From DASRWI01 sp035654655 (GTDB lineage Bacteria > Bacteroidota > Ignavibacteria > Ignavibacteriales > Ignavibacteriaceae), in contig DASRWI010000012.1 in NCBI GenBank assembly GCA_035654655.1, positions 1 to 64,000 of the forward strand: a DNA stretch of 64,000 bases, in the 5' to 3' direction. Below are positions 18,088 through 26,314 of the stretch, in pieces. The position numbers and the translations under genes are program-made. The notes beneath the pieces are model-generated. The model did no database searches and was not told the origin of the DNA. It saw nothing but the letters and a program-made list of their open reading frames with translations. Position 1 is the first letter of the stretch. The number at the start of each line of letters is the position of its first letter.

Positions 18088-19884
18088 ATGAAGAAATTAT
18101 TTCTATTCATAATCTGCATTACAGTAGCATCTTTTGCCCAAGATAAAAACAAAATGCAAAAAGAAGTTCAACAATATCTTAATGAATATAACAAAACCTA
18201 TCAGGTACTTTTAAAGGATTATAATGAAGCTGAATGGAAGCTTAATACTTATATTGTTGAAGAAGATACTCTTTCAAGTGCAGCAGCGAGAGTTGCAAAT
18301 GAAAATTTTGCAAAGTTTACCGGAAGTAAAGAAAACATTGAGAAATCTACTAAATACTTGAAGGAGAAAGATAAATTAACTGACCTTCAAGTACGTCAAC
18401 TTAATGCAATTTTATATGCAGCCGGAAGTTTCCCTCAAACTATTCCTGATATTGTAAGTGCAAGAATTAAGGCAGAAAAACTTCAGGTTGAAAAACTTTT
18501 TGGATATGATTTTAAAGTAGATGGGAAATCTATCACTGCCAACGATATCGATGAAGGTTTGATGAATTCTACTAATGTTGATGAAAGATTAAAACTTTGG
18601 AATTCAAGCAAAGAAGTGGGAAAAGGATTAAAGGATGGATTAGCTAATCTTCAACAGTTAAGAAATAAATCAGTTCAAGCCTTAGGATATAAGGATTTTT
18701 TCAGTTACCAGGTTGCTGAATATGGAATGTCTTCTGAAGAAATGTTAAAAATTAATCAGGATATGATTAAGGAAATCTGGCCTTTGTATCGTGAACTTCA
18801 TACCTGGGCAAGATATTATTTAGCTGAAAAATATAAACAGGAAGTTCCTGATATGCTTCCTGCTCAATGGCTTCCAAACAGATGGGGACAAGAGTGGAAT
18901 GGAATGATAAAAGTTGAAGGTCTTGATATTGATCCTGTTTTAAAAACGAAATCAGCTGAATGGATTGTCAAAGAAGGTGAGAAATTTTATATAAGTTTAG
19001 GTTTTGATCCATTGCCTCAAACTTTCTGGAAGAAATCAAGCTTATATCCATTATCAGCAGATTCAAAAATTAAAAAGAATAATCATGCATCAGCCTGGCA
19101 CATTGATAACGCTAATGACCTTCGCTCATTAATGAGCGTTGAACCGAATACAGCCTGGTGGGGAACTGCATTACACGAACTTGGACATATTTATTACTTT
19201 ATGTCTTACTCAAATGAAAATGTACCTATCATTCTTAGAACAGGTGCTAATAGAGCTTATCACGAAGCTATTGGAAGTTTGATTGGATTAGCTGCAATTC
19301 AAAAACCATTCTTAACTAATCTTGGTTTGTTGGAAAAAGATTCAAAATCAGATGAAATGTTGGGATTGTTAAATGAAGCTTTGGATTATATCGTATTCAC
19401 TCCTTTCAGTGCAGGAGTTATGACTGAGTTTGAATATGATCTTTATGCTAATAATCTTCCTAAAGACCAGTATAATGCAAAGTGGTGGGAGTTAGTTAGG
19501 AAATACCAGGGTATTGTTCCTCCATCTGAAAGAGGTGAAGAGTACTGCGATGCTGCGACAAAAACTCATATCAATGACGATGCAGGTCAGTATTATGATT
19601 ATGCCTTATCTAATTTATTGTTATTTCAGTTCCACGATTATATTTCTAAGAAAATATTAAAACAAGACCCACACGCAACAAATTATTGGGGTAATAAAGA
19701 GATTGGAGAATTCTTATATAACATGATGAAGCCCGGAATGAGTGTTGATTGGAGAGAACATTTAAGAAACACTATTGGTGAAGATATGAGTGCAAAAGCA
19801 ATGATGGATTATTTTGCTCCTCTTTATGATTATTTGAAAAAAGTAAATGAAGGAAGAAAATATACACTTCCAGAAGCAATTTAA
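18088..19884 (+). CDS. M2 family peptidyl-dipeptidase (ACE-like)
   Basis: A 598-residue exported zinc peptidase. A signal peptide ends at ASFAQ. The zinc site HELGH is at residues 363-367, with the third ligand Glu in YHEAIGS about 26 residues later, as in angiotensin-converting-enzyme-type M2 peptidases. Conserved context such as WGTALHELGHIYY and VPPSERGEEYCDA supports the family. It probably removes dipeptides from peptides in the periplasm. A perfect terminator follows the stop, separating it from the DUF362 gene. Confidence 0.88.
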   Translation: MKKLFLFIICITVASFAQDKNKMQKEVQQYLNEYNKTYQVLLKDYNEAEWKLNTYIVEEDTLSSAAARVANENFAKFTGSKENIEKSTKYLKEKDKLTDLQVRQLNAILYAAGSFPQTIPDIVSARIKAEKLQVEKLFGYDFKVDGKSITANDIDEGLMNSTNVDERLKLWNSSKEVGKGLKDGLANLQQLRNKSVQALGYKDFFSYQVAEYGMSSEEMLKINQDMIKEIWPLYRELHTWARYYLAEKYKQEVPDMLPAQWLPNRWGQEWNGMIKVEGLDIDPVLKTKSAEWIVKEGEKFYISLGFDPLPQTFWKKSSLYPLSADSKIKKNNHASAWHIDNANDLRSLMSVEPNTAWWGTALHELGHIYYFMSYSNENVPIILRTGANRAYHEAIGSLIGLAAIQKPFLTNLGLLEKDSKSDEMLGLLNEALDYIVFTPFSAGVMTEFEYDLYANNLPKDQYNAKWWELVRKYQGIVPPSERGEEYCDAATKTHINDDAGQYYDYALSNLLLFQFHDYISKKILKQDPHATNYWGNKEIGEFLYNMMKPGMSVDWREHLRNTIGEDMSAKAMMDYFAPLYDYLKKVNEGRKYTLPEAI

Positions 19885-19902
19885 TTTTAATATTAATTAT
19901 TT

Positions 19903-19930
19903 AAGGCGGTTCAAGATAACCGCCTTTTTT
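19903..19930 (+). terminator. Terminator after the M2 peptidase
   Basis: AAGGCGGTT (19903-19911) and AACCGCCTT (19918-19926) form a perfect stem around CAAGAT, followed by more T. It lies 19 bases after the stop. Confidence 0.88.
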
Positions 19931-19987
19931 ATTTTTAAACTTCATATTTTAAATATGAAATTTACCATATTACAATGGAGTAGCATA

Positions 19988-20986
19988 ATGAGAAAATTAT
20001 TAACAATTCATCTGCTTACAATTCTAATTTTAATATTATCCTTCAGCTTCAATATTTATCCTCAAGAAAAAAGTACAACTACTGAAGTGAAAAAAGATAA
20101 ACCAATTGTTTATATGACAACAGATATTTCTCCCGCAGGATTAATGGCTGTCTACGATGCTTTGGATGTTAAACTTCCGGGGAAAGTGGCAGTAAAAATT
20201 AGTACCGGTGAACCGGGAGGAGAACATTATTTATCACCTGATTTAATTAAGGACTTAGTGCATTCAGTAAATGGAACTATAGTTGAATGTAACACCGGGT
20301 ATGAAGGTGGAAGATTTAAAACTGAAGACCATATGAAAGTTGCAAAAGACCATGGCTTTACTGCAATAGCCAATGTTGATATTATGGATGCAGATGGTCA
20401 AATTTCCTTACCTTTTGAAAAAGGTGTAAACATTAAAGAAGATTTTGTTGGTTCACATTTTAAGAATTATGATTCATACATTATCCTTTCTCATTTTAAG
20501 GGACATATGATGGGAGGATTTGGTGGGGCTATTAAAAATATGTCTATAGGTATTGCTTCTTCTCACGGAAAAATTTGGATTCACTCTGCTGGAGTTACTC
20601 AGGATTATGATTGGAAAACTGTTATGGCAACACAACAGGATAAATTTCTTGAATCAATGGCTGAAGCTGCAGGAGCAATTATAAATTATCTTGGTGACAA
20701 AATTTTATACATTAACGTAATGAATAAACTTTCAGTTGATTGCGATTGTTCTAATAACCCAAAAGCTCCTACTATGAAAGACATTGGCATACTTGCATCC
20801 TTAGATCCAGTAGCATTAGACCAGGCTTGTGTTGACTGGGTTTATAAAGTACACGATGGTCACGATTTAATAAAACGTATGGAAGAGAAAAATGGTATTC
20901 ATACTTTAGAACATGGTGAGAAATTAGGATTAGGAAGTAGAAGTTATAATTTAATAATGTTAGATAAAGAGAGTTCCTTGAAGTAA
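19988..20986 (+). CDS. Exported DUF362 family protein
   Basis: A 332-residue protein with a signal peptide (MRKLLTIHLLTILILILSF, cut near IYPQ) followed by a DUF362 domain. The reading frame is open upstream to 19847, but a start there would overlap the peptidase gene and its terminator; the ATG at 19988 follows a GGAG ribosome site and begins a signal peptide, so it is preferred. DUF362 proteins are often fused to ferredoxin domains; here there is no such domain, but DCDCSNNPKAP offers two Cys. LSHFKGHMMGGFGGAIKN is the characteristic core. The function is not known. Confidence 0.8.
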   Translation: MRKLLTIHLLTILILILSFSFNIYPQEKSTTTEVKKDKPIVYMTTDISPAGLMAVYDALDVKLPGKVAVKISTGEPGGEHYLSPDLIKDLVHSVNGTIVECNTGYEGGRFKTEDHMKVAKDHGFTAIANVDIMDADGQISLPFEKGVNIKEDFVGSHFKNYDSYIILSHFKGHMMGGFGGAIKNMSIGIASSHGKIWIHSAGVTQDYDWKTVMATQQDKFLESMAEAAGAIINYLGDKILYINVMNKLSVDCDCSNNPKAPTMKDIGILASLDPVALDQACVDWVYKVHDGHDLIKRMEEKNGIHTLEHGEKLGLGSRSYNLIMLDKESSLK

Positions 20987-20999
20987 AATATAAAGCAGA

Positions 21000-21046
21000 G
21001 GTTCTTCGAGTGATCTCGACGAAGTCGAGATTGTATCGAGAAGACC
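21000..21046 (+). repeat. Hairpin repeat, rim-conserved family, copy B
   Basis: Rims GGTTCTTCGAGTG and TGTATCGAGAAGACC surround a perfect 8-base core hairpin, ATCTCGAC (21013-21020) and GTCGAGAT (21024-21031). It sits between the convergent DUF362 and SDR genes, 35 bases from copy C, which is inverted. Confidence 0.65.
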
Positions 21047-21080
21047 GGAGCAAGATTATTGGTATGTTAATCAAGCATCG

Positions 21081-21136
21081 GGGCATCTCGATACATTTTT
21101 CTATCCGTAAACGAATAGAAAAACACTCGATGACCC
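21081..21136 (-). repeat. Hairpin repeat, rim-conserved family, copy C (inverted)
   Basis: Read on the minus strand it starts GGGTCATCGAGTG and ends TGTATCGAGATGCCC. The core arms are TTTTTCTATCCGT (21096-21108) and ACGAATAGAAAAA (21111-21123), with one mismatch. Compared with copies A and B, the outer stem changes from CTTC/GAAG to CATC/GATG on both sides. It ends eight bases from the SDR stop codon. Confidence 0.65.
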
Positions 21137-21144
21137 ACTCTCTT

Positions 21145-21894
21145 TTATTGTGCTAAATATCCGCCGTCGATTGAATAGTATGAACCTGTAATGAATGATG
21201 CTTTTTTTGAACTTAAAAATAAAACAAGTTCTGCTACTTCTCTTGGATCTCCTAATCTTCCTATTGGATGCAATCCCACTAATGCCTCCAATGCATCGGC
21301 AGGTAATGATTTCACTACCAATGGTGTTTTAATATATCCAGGACCAACAGAAACAATTCTTATGTTTTTATCGGCATACTCTAATGCAGCTGTTTTTGTT
21401 AAGCCTATTACTCCATGTTTAGCGGCTACATATGCCGGGGATAATTTTGTTCCGACTGCTCCAAGAATTGAAGCCATATTAATTATTACACCTTCTCCCG
21501 CTTTTAACATTGCTGGAATTTGATATCTCATTCCATAAAAAACTCCAGATAGATTTATTGCAATAACTTTATCCCATCCATCAAGAGGATACTCACCTGT
21601 CATACCTAAGGGTCCACCGATACCTGCATTGTTACAGGCTATATGTAATGCGCCATATTTTTCAACTGCTTTGTTAACAAGCATTTCATTATCTTTTGGA
21701 CTTGATGAATCTGCCTTAATAAAAATTCCTTCCCCATTTTTCTTAATCAATTCAACAGTTTCATTACCTCCCTTTTCACTTACATCAGATACAATTACCT
21801 TTGCACCTTCTTCTGCATAAATTATTGCTATCTCTCTTCCAATCCCTGAACCAGCACCTGTCACAATCGCAACTTTATTTTCTAACATTTTCAT
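21145..21894 (-). CDS. Short-chain dehydrogenase/reductase (SDR)
   Basis: A 249-residue classical SDR. The NAD(P)-binding motif is VTGAGSGIGRE (about 12-22), the structural NNAG appears in ACNNAGIGGP, and the catalytic YxxxK is in YVAAKHG with Ser in NMASILGAV. The C-terminus ITGSYYSIDGGYLAQ is typical of FabG-like oxidoreductases. Met3 is an alternative start. The gene lies 14 bases after the esterase lipoprotein stop on the same strand and probably shares its transcript. The substrate cannot be predicted. Confidence 0.9.
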   Translation of the reverse strand: MKMLENKVAIVTGAGSGIGREIAIIYAEEGAKVIVSDVSEKGGNETVELIKKNGEGIFIKADSSSPKDNEMLVNKAVEKYGALHIACNNAGIGGPLGMTGEYPLDGWDKVIAINLSGVFYGMRYQIPAMLKAGEGVIINMASILGAVGTKLSPAYVAAKHGVIGLTKTAALEYADKNIRIVSVGPGYIKTPLVVKSLPADALEALVGLHPIGRLGDPREVAELVLFLSSKKASFITGSYYSIDGGYLAQ

Positions 21895-21907
21895 ACGTAT
21901 ATCCTTA

Positions 21908-22951
21908 CTATTTTAATTTAATATCTATGTAATTTGTATTCCTGTTTGGGTTATTGCTTTTATATAAAATATGGTCGACAAAGTTTAAGTTGTTCATCAC
22001 ATTTTCAACTGATTTTATTTTATCATCTGCATGAACTGCTCCCTTAAAAGTAATCAGGTCTGTTTTAATTCTAGTAATCTGGTTTACTTTTTTTTGCATA
22101 TCTACAGATTGCTGATAAGGTACAACCTGGTCCTTTGTACCGTGTACTAAAAGTATGGGAGGAAAATCTTTAGTAACCAAATTTATAGGACTGCTATCTT
22201 TAGCTTGAGTTTTGTTTTTCTTAACATCATATCCCATTATTTTATTTGCATATGGAATTCCTGATTTTGTTAATCCTGTGATATCTGAAACTCCATACCA
22301 GGATATTATTCCCTGAACTGTGCTTGAATAAATATCATAACCCATTGTTAAATCTTCAAAAGCCTGATTATTATTAGTTGCTCCTAACATTTCAGCAATA
22401 TGCCCACCTGCAGATACACCCCATATAACTAATGTTTGTGCATCAAGCTTAAATGAATCGGCATTTGCTCTGATAAATCTTATTGCTGTTTTTGCATCGT
22501 GAAGAGGTTTGGGCCAGGTGACTTCATTAGATAATCTATAATTTAAAGAAACAATTGCATAACCCTGATTAACCGCCTGAAAAATGGGAGCAATGGTTTC
22601 TGATTGTTTATTTCCCATCATCCATCCACCTCCGTGAATTACCATAATAGTTTTATAAGGAGGAGTTCCATTTGATGGATAAATTATGTCTATTGTTTGT
22701 CTAAGATTTTTGGTGTTTGCATAAGGAATATTTAATGCAGTATTTGGAAACTGAGACATATCAATATTTTTTTCATTAGCAGCTGCATCCATTACTTTTT
22801 GATTAGGACTTAAATTTTCTAATTCAACTTGATATTGTTCTTCAGTTTGTTGTTCTGTTTTTTCTACCGGAGGTTTTGTTGTTTGGCAGGAGCTAAAAAC
22901 AAAAATCAGAGAAAATAAAATTAAAAATAAATTAATGTTCCTTTTTTGCAT
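21908..22951 (-). CDS. Alpha/beta hydrolase lipoprotein (esterase, BD-FAE-like)
   Basis: A 347-residue predicted lipoprotein with signal LFSLIFVFSSC, so Cys22 would be lipidated. The hydrolase domain starts near residue 75 and has the oxyanion motif HGGGW, the nucleophile elbow GVSAGG, the acid in VHGTKDQVVPYQ and His in GAVHADD. The HGGGW/GxSAGG arrangement is seen in carboxylesterases and acyl-sugar esterases of the hormone-sensitive-lipase/BD-FAE type. It is probably tethered in the periplasm or envelope. It is first in a two-gene unit with the SDR. Confidence 0.85.
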   Translation of the reverse strand: MQKRNINLFLILFSLIFVFSSCQTTKPPVEKTEQQTEEQYQVELENLSPNQKVMDAAANEKNIDMSQFPNTALNIPYANTKNLRQTIDIIYPSNGTPPYKTIMVIHGGGWMMGNKQSETIAPIFQAVNQGYAIVSLNYRLSNEVTWPKPLHDAKTAIRFIRANADSFKLDAQTLVIWGVSAGGHIAEMLGATNNNQAFEDLTMGYDIYSSTVQGIISWYGVSDITGLTKSGIPYANKIMGYDVKKNKTQAKDSSPINLVTKDFPPILLVHGTKDQVVPYQQSVDMQKKVNQITRIKTDLITFKGAVHADDKIKSVENVMNNLNFVDHILYKSNNPNRNTNYIDIKLK

Positions 22952-23343
22952 CTATAAATTTCCTTAAATGATAAACAGCAAGATAAAAGTTTTTTAAGAT
23001 AAGTTGTTTGTAGTAAAGCATATAATGAATATATGAGAAAATACTATTAAAGTATCCCTAAGGGATGAATTAGGGGAAATAAATCTAAGTTATAATTAAA
23101 GTATCCCTATGGGATGAAATCTCTACGTGACCCCAAATATAAAATCATTAAGAATGTATTAATAAACAAAGACGAACATGCCATAGGCATATATTAATAA
23201 TAACCTATGTAAGCAAGATGCCGGCATTCCGTAGGAATACATTAACAATTTCGAAATTAAGATGATACAACAAAAAAAGCCGCTTGAAAACGGCTTCTCT
23301 TGATGTTTTTTTTATTTAAGGGAGTTTAACTGTAAACTGTCAA
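22952..23343. repeat. Intergenic gap with four copies of the short covarying palindrome
   Basis: No gene is seen in this 392-base gap. It holds palindrome copies at 23053-23067 (TATCCCTAAGGGATG), 23102-23116 (TATCCCTATGGGATG), 23177-23191 (CATGCCATAGGCATA) and 23225-23239 (CATTCCGTAGGAATA). The first two are in one orientation, with ATTAAAG before them; the last two are inverted, with ATTAATAAT or ATTAACAAT after them. The right end carries the terminator of the Crp-family gene. Confidence 0.7.
23270..23296 (-). terminator. Terminator for the Crp-family regulator
   Basis: On the minus strand AAGCCG and CGGCTT (23277-23296) form a stem around an 8-base loop, followed by a run of seven T. It lies about 48 bases after the stop. 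Confidence 0.8.
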
Positions 23344-24036
23344 CTAACCTGTGTATGTTTCTTTAAATTTTTCGTAATCAATGATTCTAAGCTTTGAACC
23401 ATCAAGTTCAACTAATCCTTTTCTTGCAAATAGATGTAAGGTTCTTGAAATAGTTTCGCGTGAGGTACCAGCCATATTAGCAAGATCATGCTGATAAGGA
23501 AGTTTATCAATCTCAACCTGACCTTGGCGAATTTTACCCATATCATCAGCAAGCTGTAAAATTACTGTTGCTACTTTACCCTCAGCATCTTTTAAGGATA
23601 ATGATTTAATTTTTGTGTCTGCTGAGCGTAAACGCATTGTCATTTCCTGAAGAAGTGCAATTGCAATATCAGGATGTGATTGAAGAAGGTCGAGAAAATC
23701 ATTTCTTTGAATGATGAATATTTCGGTATCCTCCATTGCAGTAATATTTGCAGAACGGGTTTGTCCATCAATAATCGACATTTCTCCAAAGAAATCTGAA
23801 TCATTGAGAATAGTTAAGATAACTTCTCTTCCGTCGGAACTTACACGGGAAACTTTTACCTTTCCTTCCATTATTATAAATAATGCTGCACCTGATTCTT
23901 CTTCAAAAAGAATAGTGGAATCTCTTCTATAGCGTTGTTTGATTCCGAGTTTAGCAATCTTTTCTAAGGTATCATCGTCCAGTCCGGAGAAAATCGGGAC
24001 ATAGCTTAAAAAGTTGGTTTCGGTATCTTTTATCAT
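23344..24036 (-). CDS. Crp/Fnr family transcriptional regulator
   Basis: A 230-residue regulator. Residues about 12-125 form a cyclic-nucleotide-binding jelly roll with the phosphate-cassette-like FFGEMSIIDGQTRSANI. A dimerisation helix follows, then a Crp-type helix-turn-helix in HDLANMAGTSRETISRTLHLF and a C-terminal wing. There are no cysteines at all, so it is not an FNR-type iron-sulfur sensor; cyclic nucleotide or another small ligand is more likely. It is 19 bases downstream of an unknown 193-residue gene on the same strand and has its own terminator. Confidence 0.9.
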   Translation of the reverse strand: MIKDTETNFLSYVPIFSGLDDDTLEKIAKLGIKQRYRRDSTILFEEESGAALFIIMEGKVKVSRVSSDGREVILTILNDSDFFGEMSIIDGQTRSANITAMEDTEIFIIQRNDFLDLLQSHPDIAIALLQEMTMRLRSADTKIKSLSLKDAEGKVATVILQLADDMGKIRQGQVEIDKLPYQHDLANMAGTSRETISRTLHLFARKGLVELDGSKLRIIDYEKFKETYTG

Positions 24037-24055
24037 ATTGCGGCTCCTTTTGTAT

Positions 24056-24637
24056 TTAGACTTTAACTTTATTGTTTGAAGATTTTAAATCGCCCTCGAA
24101 TATATTGAAACTCCAGTATGGGTAGTCTTCTTCATATTTCAAACTTATGCTCTTAAGATTTACGTATTCATTTAAATCTGTAACAAAGTTCTGAATAGAT
24201 TTATAACTATGTTTTTCGTCATTTTGTAGTTTACATATATTATCATTATTCATTTGAAGGTTTATTAGAATTAATTTTTCAGTTATGTAAACCGGAAACT
24301 TTAAATAAACATTTAAAGGCATTTGCTCTTTGTTTCGATAGTTAGAACTAAAAACTTTTAAGTAATAACAAAGAACTTCAAACATTTGAGATTCAGAAGA
24401 AAATAATGAATAAACAGGAAATTCATTACTTAATTTTATTATTACATTTGGAAGATTTGAACTATTTGATATAAAACCAAAATCAGATTCAATAATTTCA
24501 ACATCAGCTATGGAACTTAAAGACTCACAAATTGAATTTTTAAGATAATTTATGTCAGTATTTACAAATTTGAAGTGGTGCTTATAAAAAATAAACTCTA
24601 TTTTTCCTTTTCTTTGATTAATTAAAAACTTATCCAT
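24056..24637 (-). CDS. Unknown protein encoded upstream of the Crp-family regulator
   Basis: Not recognised. The 193 residues have no signal peptide or membrane segment and read as a mixed alpha/beta soluble protein rich in Asn, Ser, Tyr and Ile, with three Cys at scattered positions. It begins MDKFLINQRKGKIEF and ends with a polar tail. It is encoded 19 bases before the Crp-family regulator on the same strand, so it may be co-transcribed and functionally linked. Codon use looks like that of its neighbours. Confidence 0.6.
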   Translation of the reverse strand: MDKFLINQRKGKIEFIFYKHHFKFVNTDINYLKNSICESLSSIADVEIIESDFGFISNSSNLPNVIIKLSNEFPVYSLFSSESQMFEVLCYYLKVFSSNYRNKEQMPLNVYLKFPVYITEKLILINLQMNNDNICKLQNDEKHSYKSIQNFVTDLNEYVNLKSISLKYEEDYPYWSFNIFEGDLKSSNNKVKV

Positions 24638-24974
24638 CTTTTTTAGTTACATTATAAAATTAAAAAAATAGTTATAAAACTCTTTTTTTTGAGCTATAAA
24701 TTGTACGTGATTAAAACACACTTAACTTCTTCCATAAGTGGATTTCTTAGATTTTCCTAAAACAAAGAAAAAAAATCTAATTCCTAAGGAAACATTCTAA
24801 TGATTTTAAATTTTAATTTCCGTGACTATTACGCCCTATACCGGTAAAAATCCGTGGGTGTATCATCTATTGCCTTTAATCACAAGAGAGAAAAATGATA
24901 ATCTTTTATTAAATTGGATTGAAGAAGTTGATTATAAATGATATTTTTACACTATAATAAATAAGGAATTTGAG
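24638..24974. other. Divergent intergenic region
   Basis: This 337-base gap separates two divergently read genes and must hold both promoters. No recognised operator, RNA gene or palindromic repeat is seen. It contains one short reading frame at 24822-24941, described separately. Confidence 0.5.
24822..24941 (+). CDS. Possible small ORF or gene remnant (39 aa)
   Basis: Starting from a GTG, the frame encodes 39 residues beginning MTITPYTGKNPWVYHLLP and ending NLLLNWIEEVDYK. The composition looks protein-like (Trp, Tyr, Pro, Gly) compared with the AT-rich filler around it. There is no good ribosome site before the GTG, and a stop lies just upstream in frame. It may be a small protein, the tail of a decayed gene, or chance. 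Confidence 0.25.
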   Translation: MTITPYTGKNPWVYHLLPLITREKNDNLLLNWIEEVDYK

Positions 24975-25247
24975 ATGACAACTTTACCTCCTCCGGGAAC
25001 TAATTTCTTTCCGGATGACTCAATTGAGAAGAGAGTTTATAATTTTGTTGATGAATTGAAAGAATTTTTACCAATTCCAAATGATAGAAATAGATTAGGT
25101 TTTGCTTTGGTAAAATATGTTAAAGGAGAAGGTGATGCTCCTGAAATTTTAGTAAAAACTCAAAAACTTAAAATTGAAAATATAACCCCGGAAGAATTAG
25201 CTAAAAAAATTAGCTCTGGTGTTAGTCAAATTAAACCTGAAGAATAA
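24975..25247 (+). CDS. Small unknown protein (90 aa)
   Basis: Not assigned to a family. The 90-residue soluble protein begins MTTLPPPGTNFFPDDSIEKR, has a helical middle (VYNFVDELKEFLPI) and ends with charged residues. There is no signal peptide and no Cys. The ATG follows an AT-rich leader, and a strong terminator directly after the stop makes it a single-gene unit. The tidy transcription unit supports a real gene. Confidence 0.65.
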   Translation: MTTLPPPGTNFFPDDSIEKRVYNFVDELKEFLPIPNDRNRLGFALVKYVKGEGDAPEILVKTQKLKIENITPEELAKKISSGVSQIKPEE

Positions 25248-25256
25248 GATTTTTGC

Positions 25257-25286
25257 AAATCCCGCTTTTCTTGCGGGATTCCCTTT
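25257..25286 (+). terminator. Terminator after the 90-residue gene
   Basis: AATCCCGC (25258-25265) pairs with GCGGGATT (25273-25280), followed by CCCTTTT. It lies 10 bases after the stop. Confidence 0.8.
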
Positions 25287-25328
25287 TGAACTTGAATAAT
25301 TATTATCAATAAAATGTATAGTTTTTAA

Positions 25329-26312
25329 TTGAATTTTAGCACGATAAATAAAATACTAATTATTCGTTTAAGCTCTTTAGGTGACATTCTTTTAACTACT
25401 CCCTTAATACGTTCCTTAAAAAAACAATATCCAAAACTCCAAATTGATTTTCTTGTAAAAGAACAATATAAAGACTTGCTTGTATTAAACCCATACTTAT
25501 CTAATGTGATTATTTACCGAAGCAGTAAAGAAGAGTTAGATAATCTAAAAAATATTTTGAAATCTAATGACTATGATGCTGTGATTGATTTGCACAATAA
25601 TTTTAGAAGTTTGGATATTAGAAAAACACTAAGAGTTAAGAGCTATATTTTTAGAAAAAGGTCACTTAAAAAATTTCTTCTTGTTAAATTTAAAGTAAAC
25701 TTATTAAAAGATGCTCCTCAAATTTCTGTTAGATATGCAGATTCCATAAACATAAAATTAGATGAAGAAGGTTTAGATTTATTTACTAATAAAGCTTCAG
25801 CGATTAACGAGACAAATGAAAAATATATCTGCTTTGCACCAGGTTCAAGACATTTTACAAAAATGTGGCCTGAAGAATATTATATTCAATTAGGAAAAAT
25901 GTTGACTAATGCAGGATATAAAATTGTTCTTGTTGGCGGAACCTCTGATGCTGCTATTTGTAAACATATTAATGATGATATTATAGGTAGTATAAATTTG
26001 GGAGGGAAGGATGATATCCTTCAAATTGCTGCAGATATAAAAAAATGTAAACTTGTTGTTTGTAACGATTCCGGATTGATGCACATAGCTTCTGCTGTAA
26101 AGATTCCTGTTGTTGTGATGTTTGGTTCAACAGTTAAGGAGTTTGGTTTTACTCCTTTCCGTGTAAGAAATTTAATTTTAGAAAACAAATTGTTATCTTG
26201 CAGACCATGTTCACATGTTGGAAGAGCAAATTGCCCTGAGGGACATTTTAAATGTATGCTTGATATTACACCTCAATTGGCATTCGCTGAAATAATGAAA
26301 TTTATAGATTGA
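25329..26312 (+). CDS. Glycosyltransferase family 9 (heptosyltransferase-like)
   Basis: A 327-residue GT9 enzyme of the WaaF/RfaF type, which adds heptose to the lipopolysaccharide core on the inner face of the membrane. The N-terminal Rossmann half begins ILIIRLSSLGDILLTTPLI; the C-terminal half has FAPGSRHFTKMWPEEYY and the donor-binding VCNDSGLMHIASA. A TTG start is used because no ATG precedes the essential first strand. Four Cys near the end (CRPCSHVGRANCPEGHFKC) are common in this family. The stop lies three bases before the preferred waaA ATG, indicating an LPS operon. Confidence 0.88.
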   Translation: MNFSTINKILIIRLSSLGDILLTTPLIRSLKKQYPKLQIDFLVKEQYKDLLVLNPYLSNVIIYRSSKEELDNLKNILKSNDYDAVIDLHNNFRSLDIRKTLRVKSYIFRKRSLKKFLLVKFKVNLLKDAPQISVRYADSINIKLDEEGLDLFTNKASAINETNEKYICFAPGSRHFTKMWPEEYYIQLGKMLTNAGYKIVLVGGTSDAAICKHINDDIIGSINLGGKDDILQIAADIKKCKLVVCNDSGLMHIASAVKIPVVVMFGSTVKEFGFTPFRVRNLILENKLLSCRPCSHVGRANCPEGHFKCMLDITPQLAFAEIMKFID

Positions 26313-26314
26313 TA

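Noticed and set aside
19847..19987. Upstream extension of the DUF362 reading frame
   Set aside because: It overlaps the peptidase gene and its terminator; the ATG at 19988 has a ribosome site and starts a signal peptide.
22952..23343. Possible CRISPR array from repeated short palindromes
   Set aside because: The units are only about 15 bases, occur in both orientations, are unevenly spaced and vary in sequence; there are no regular spacers or cas genes.
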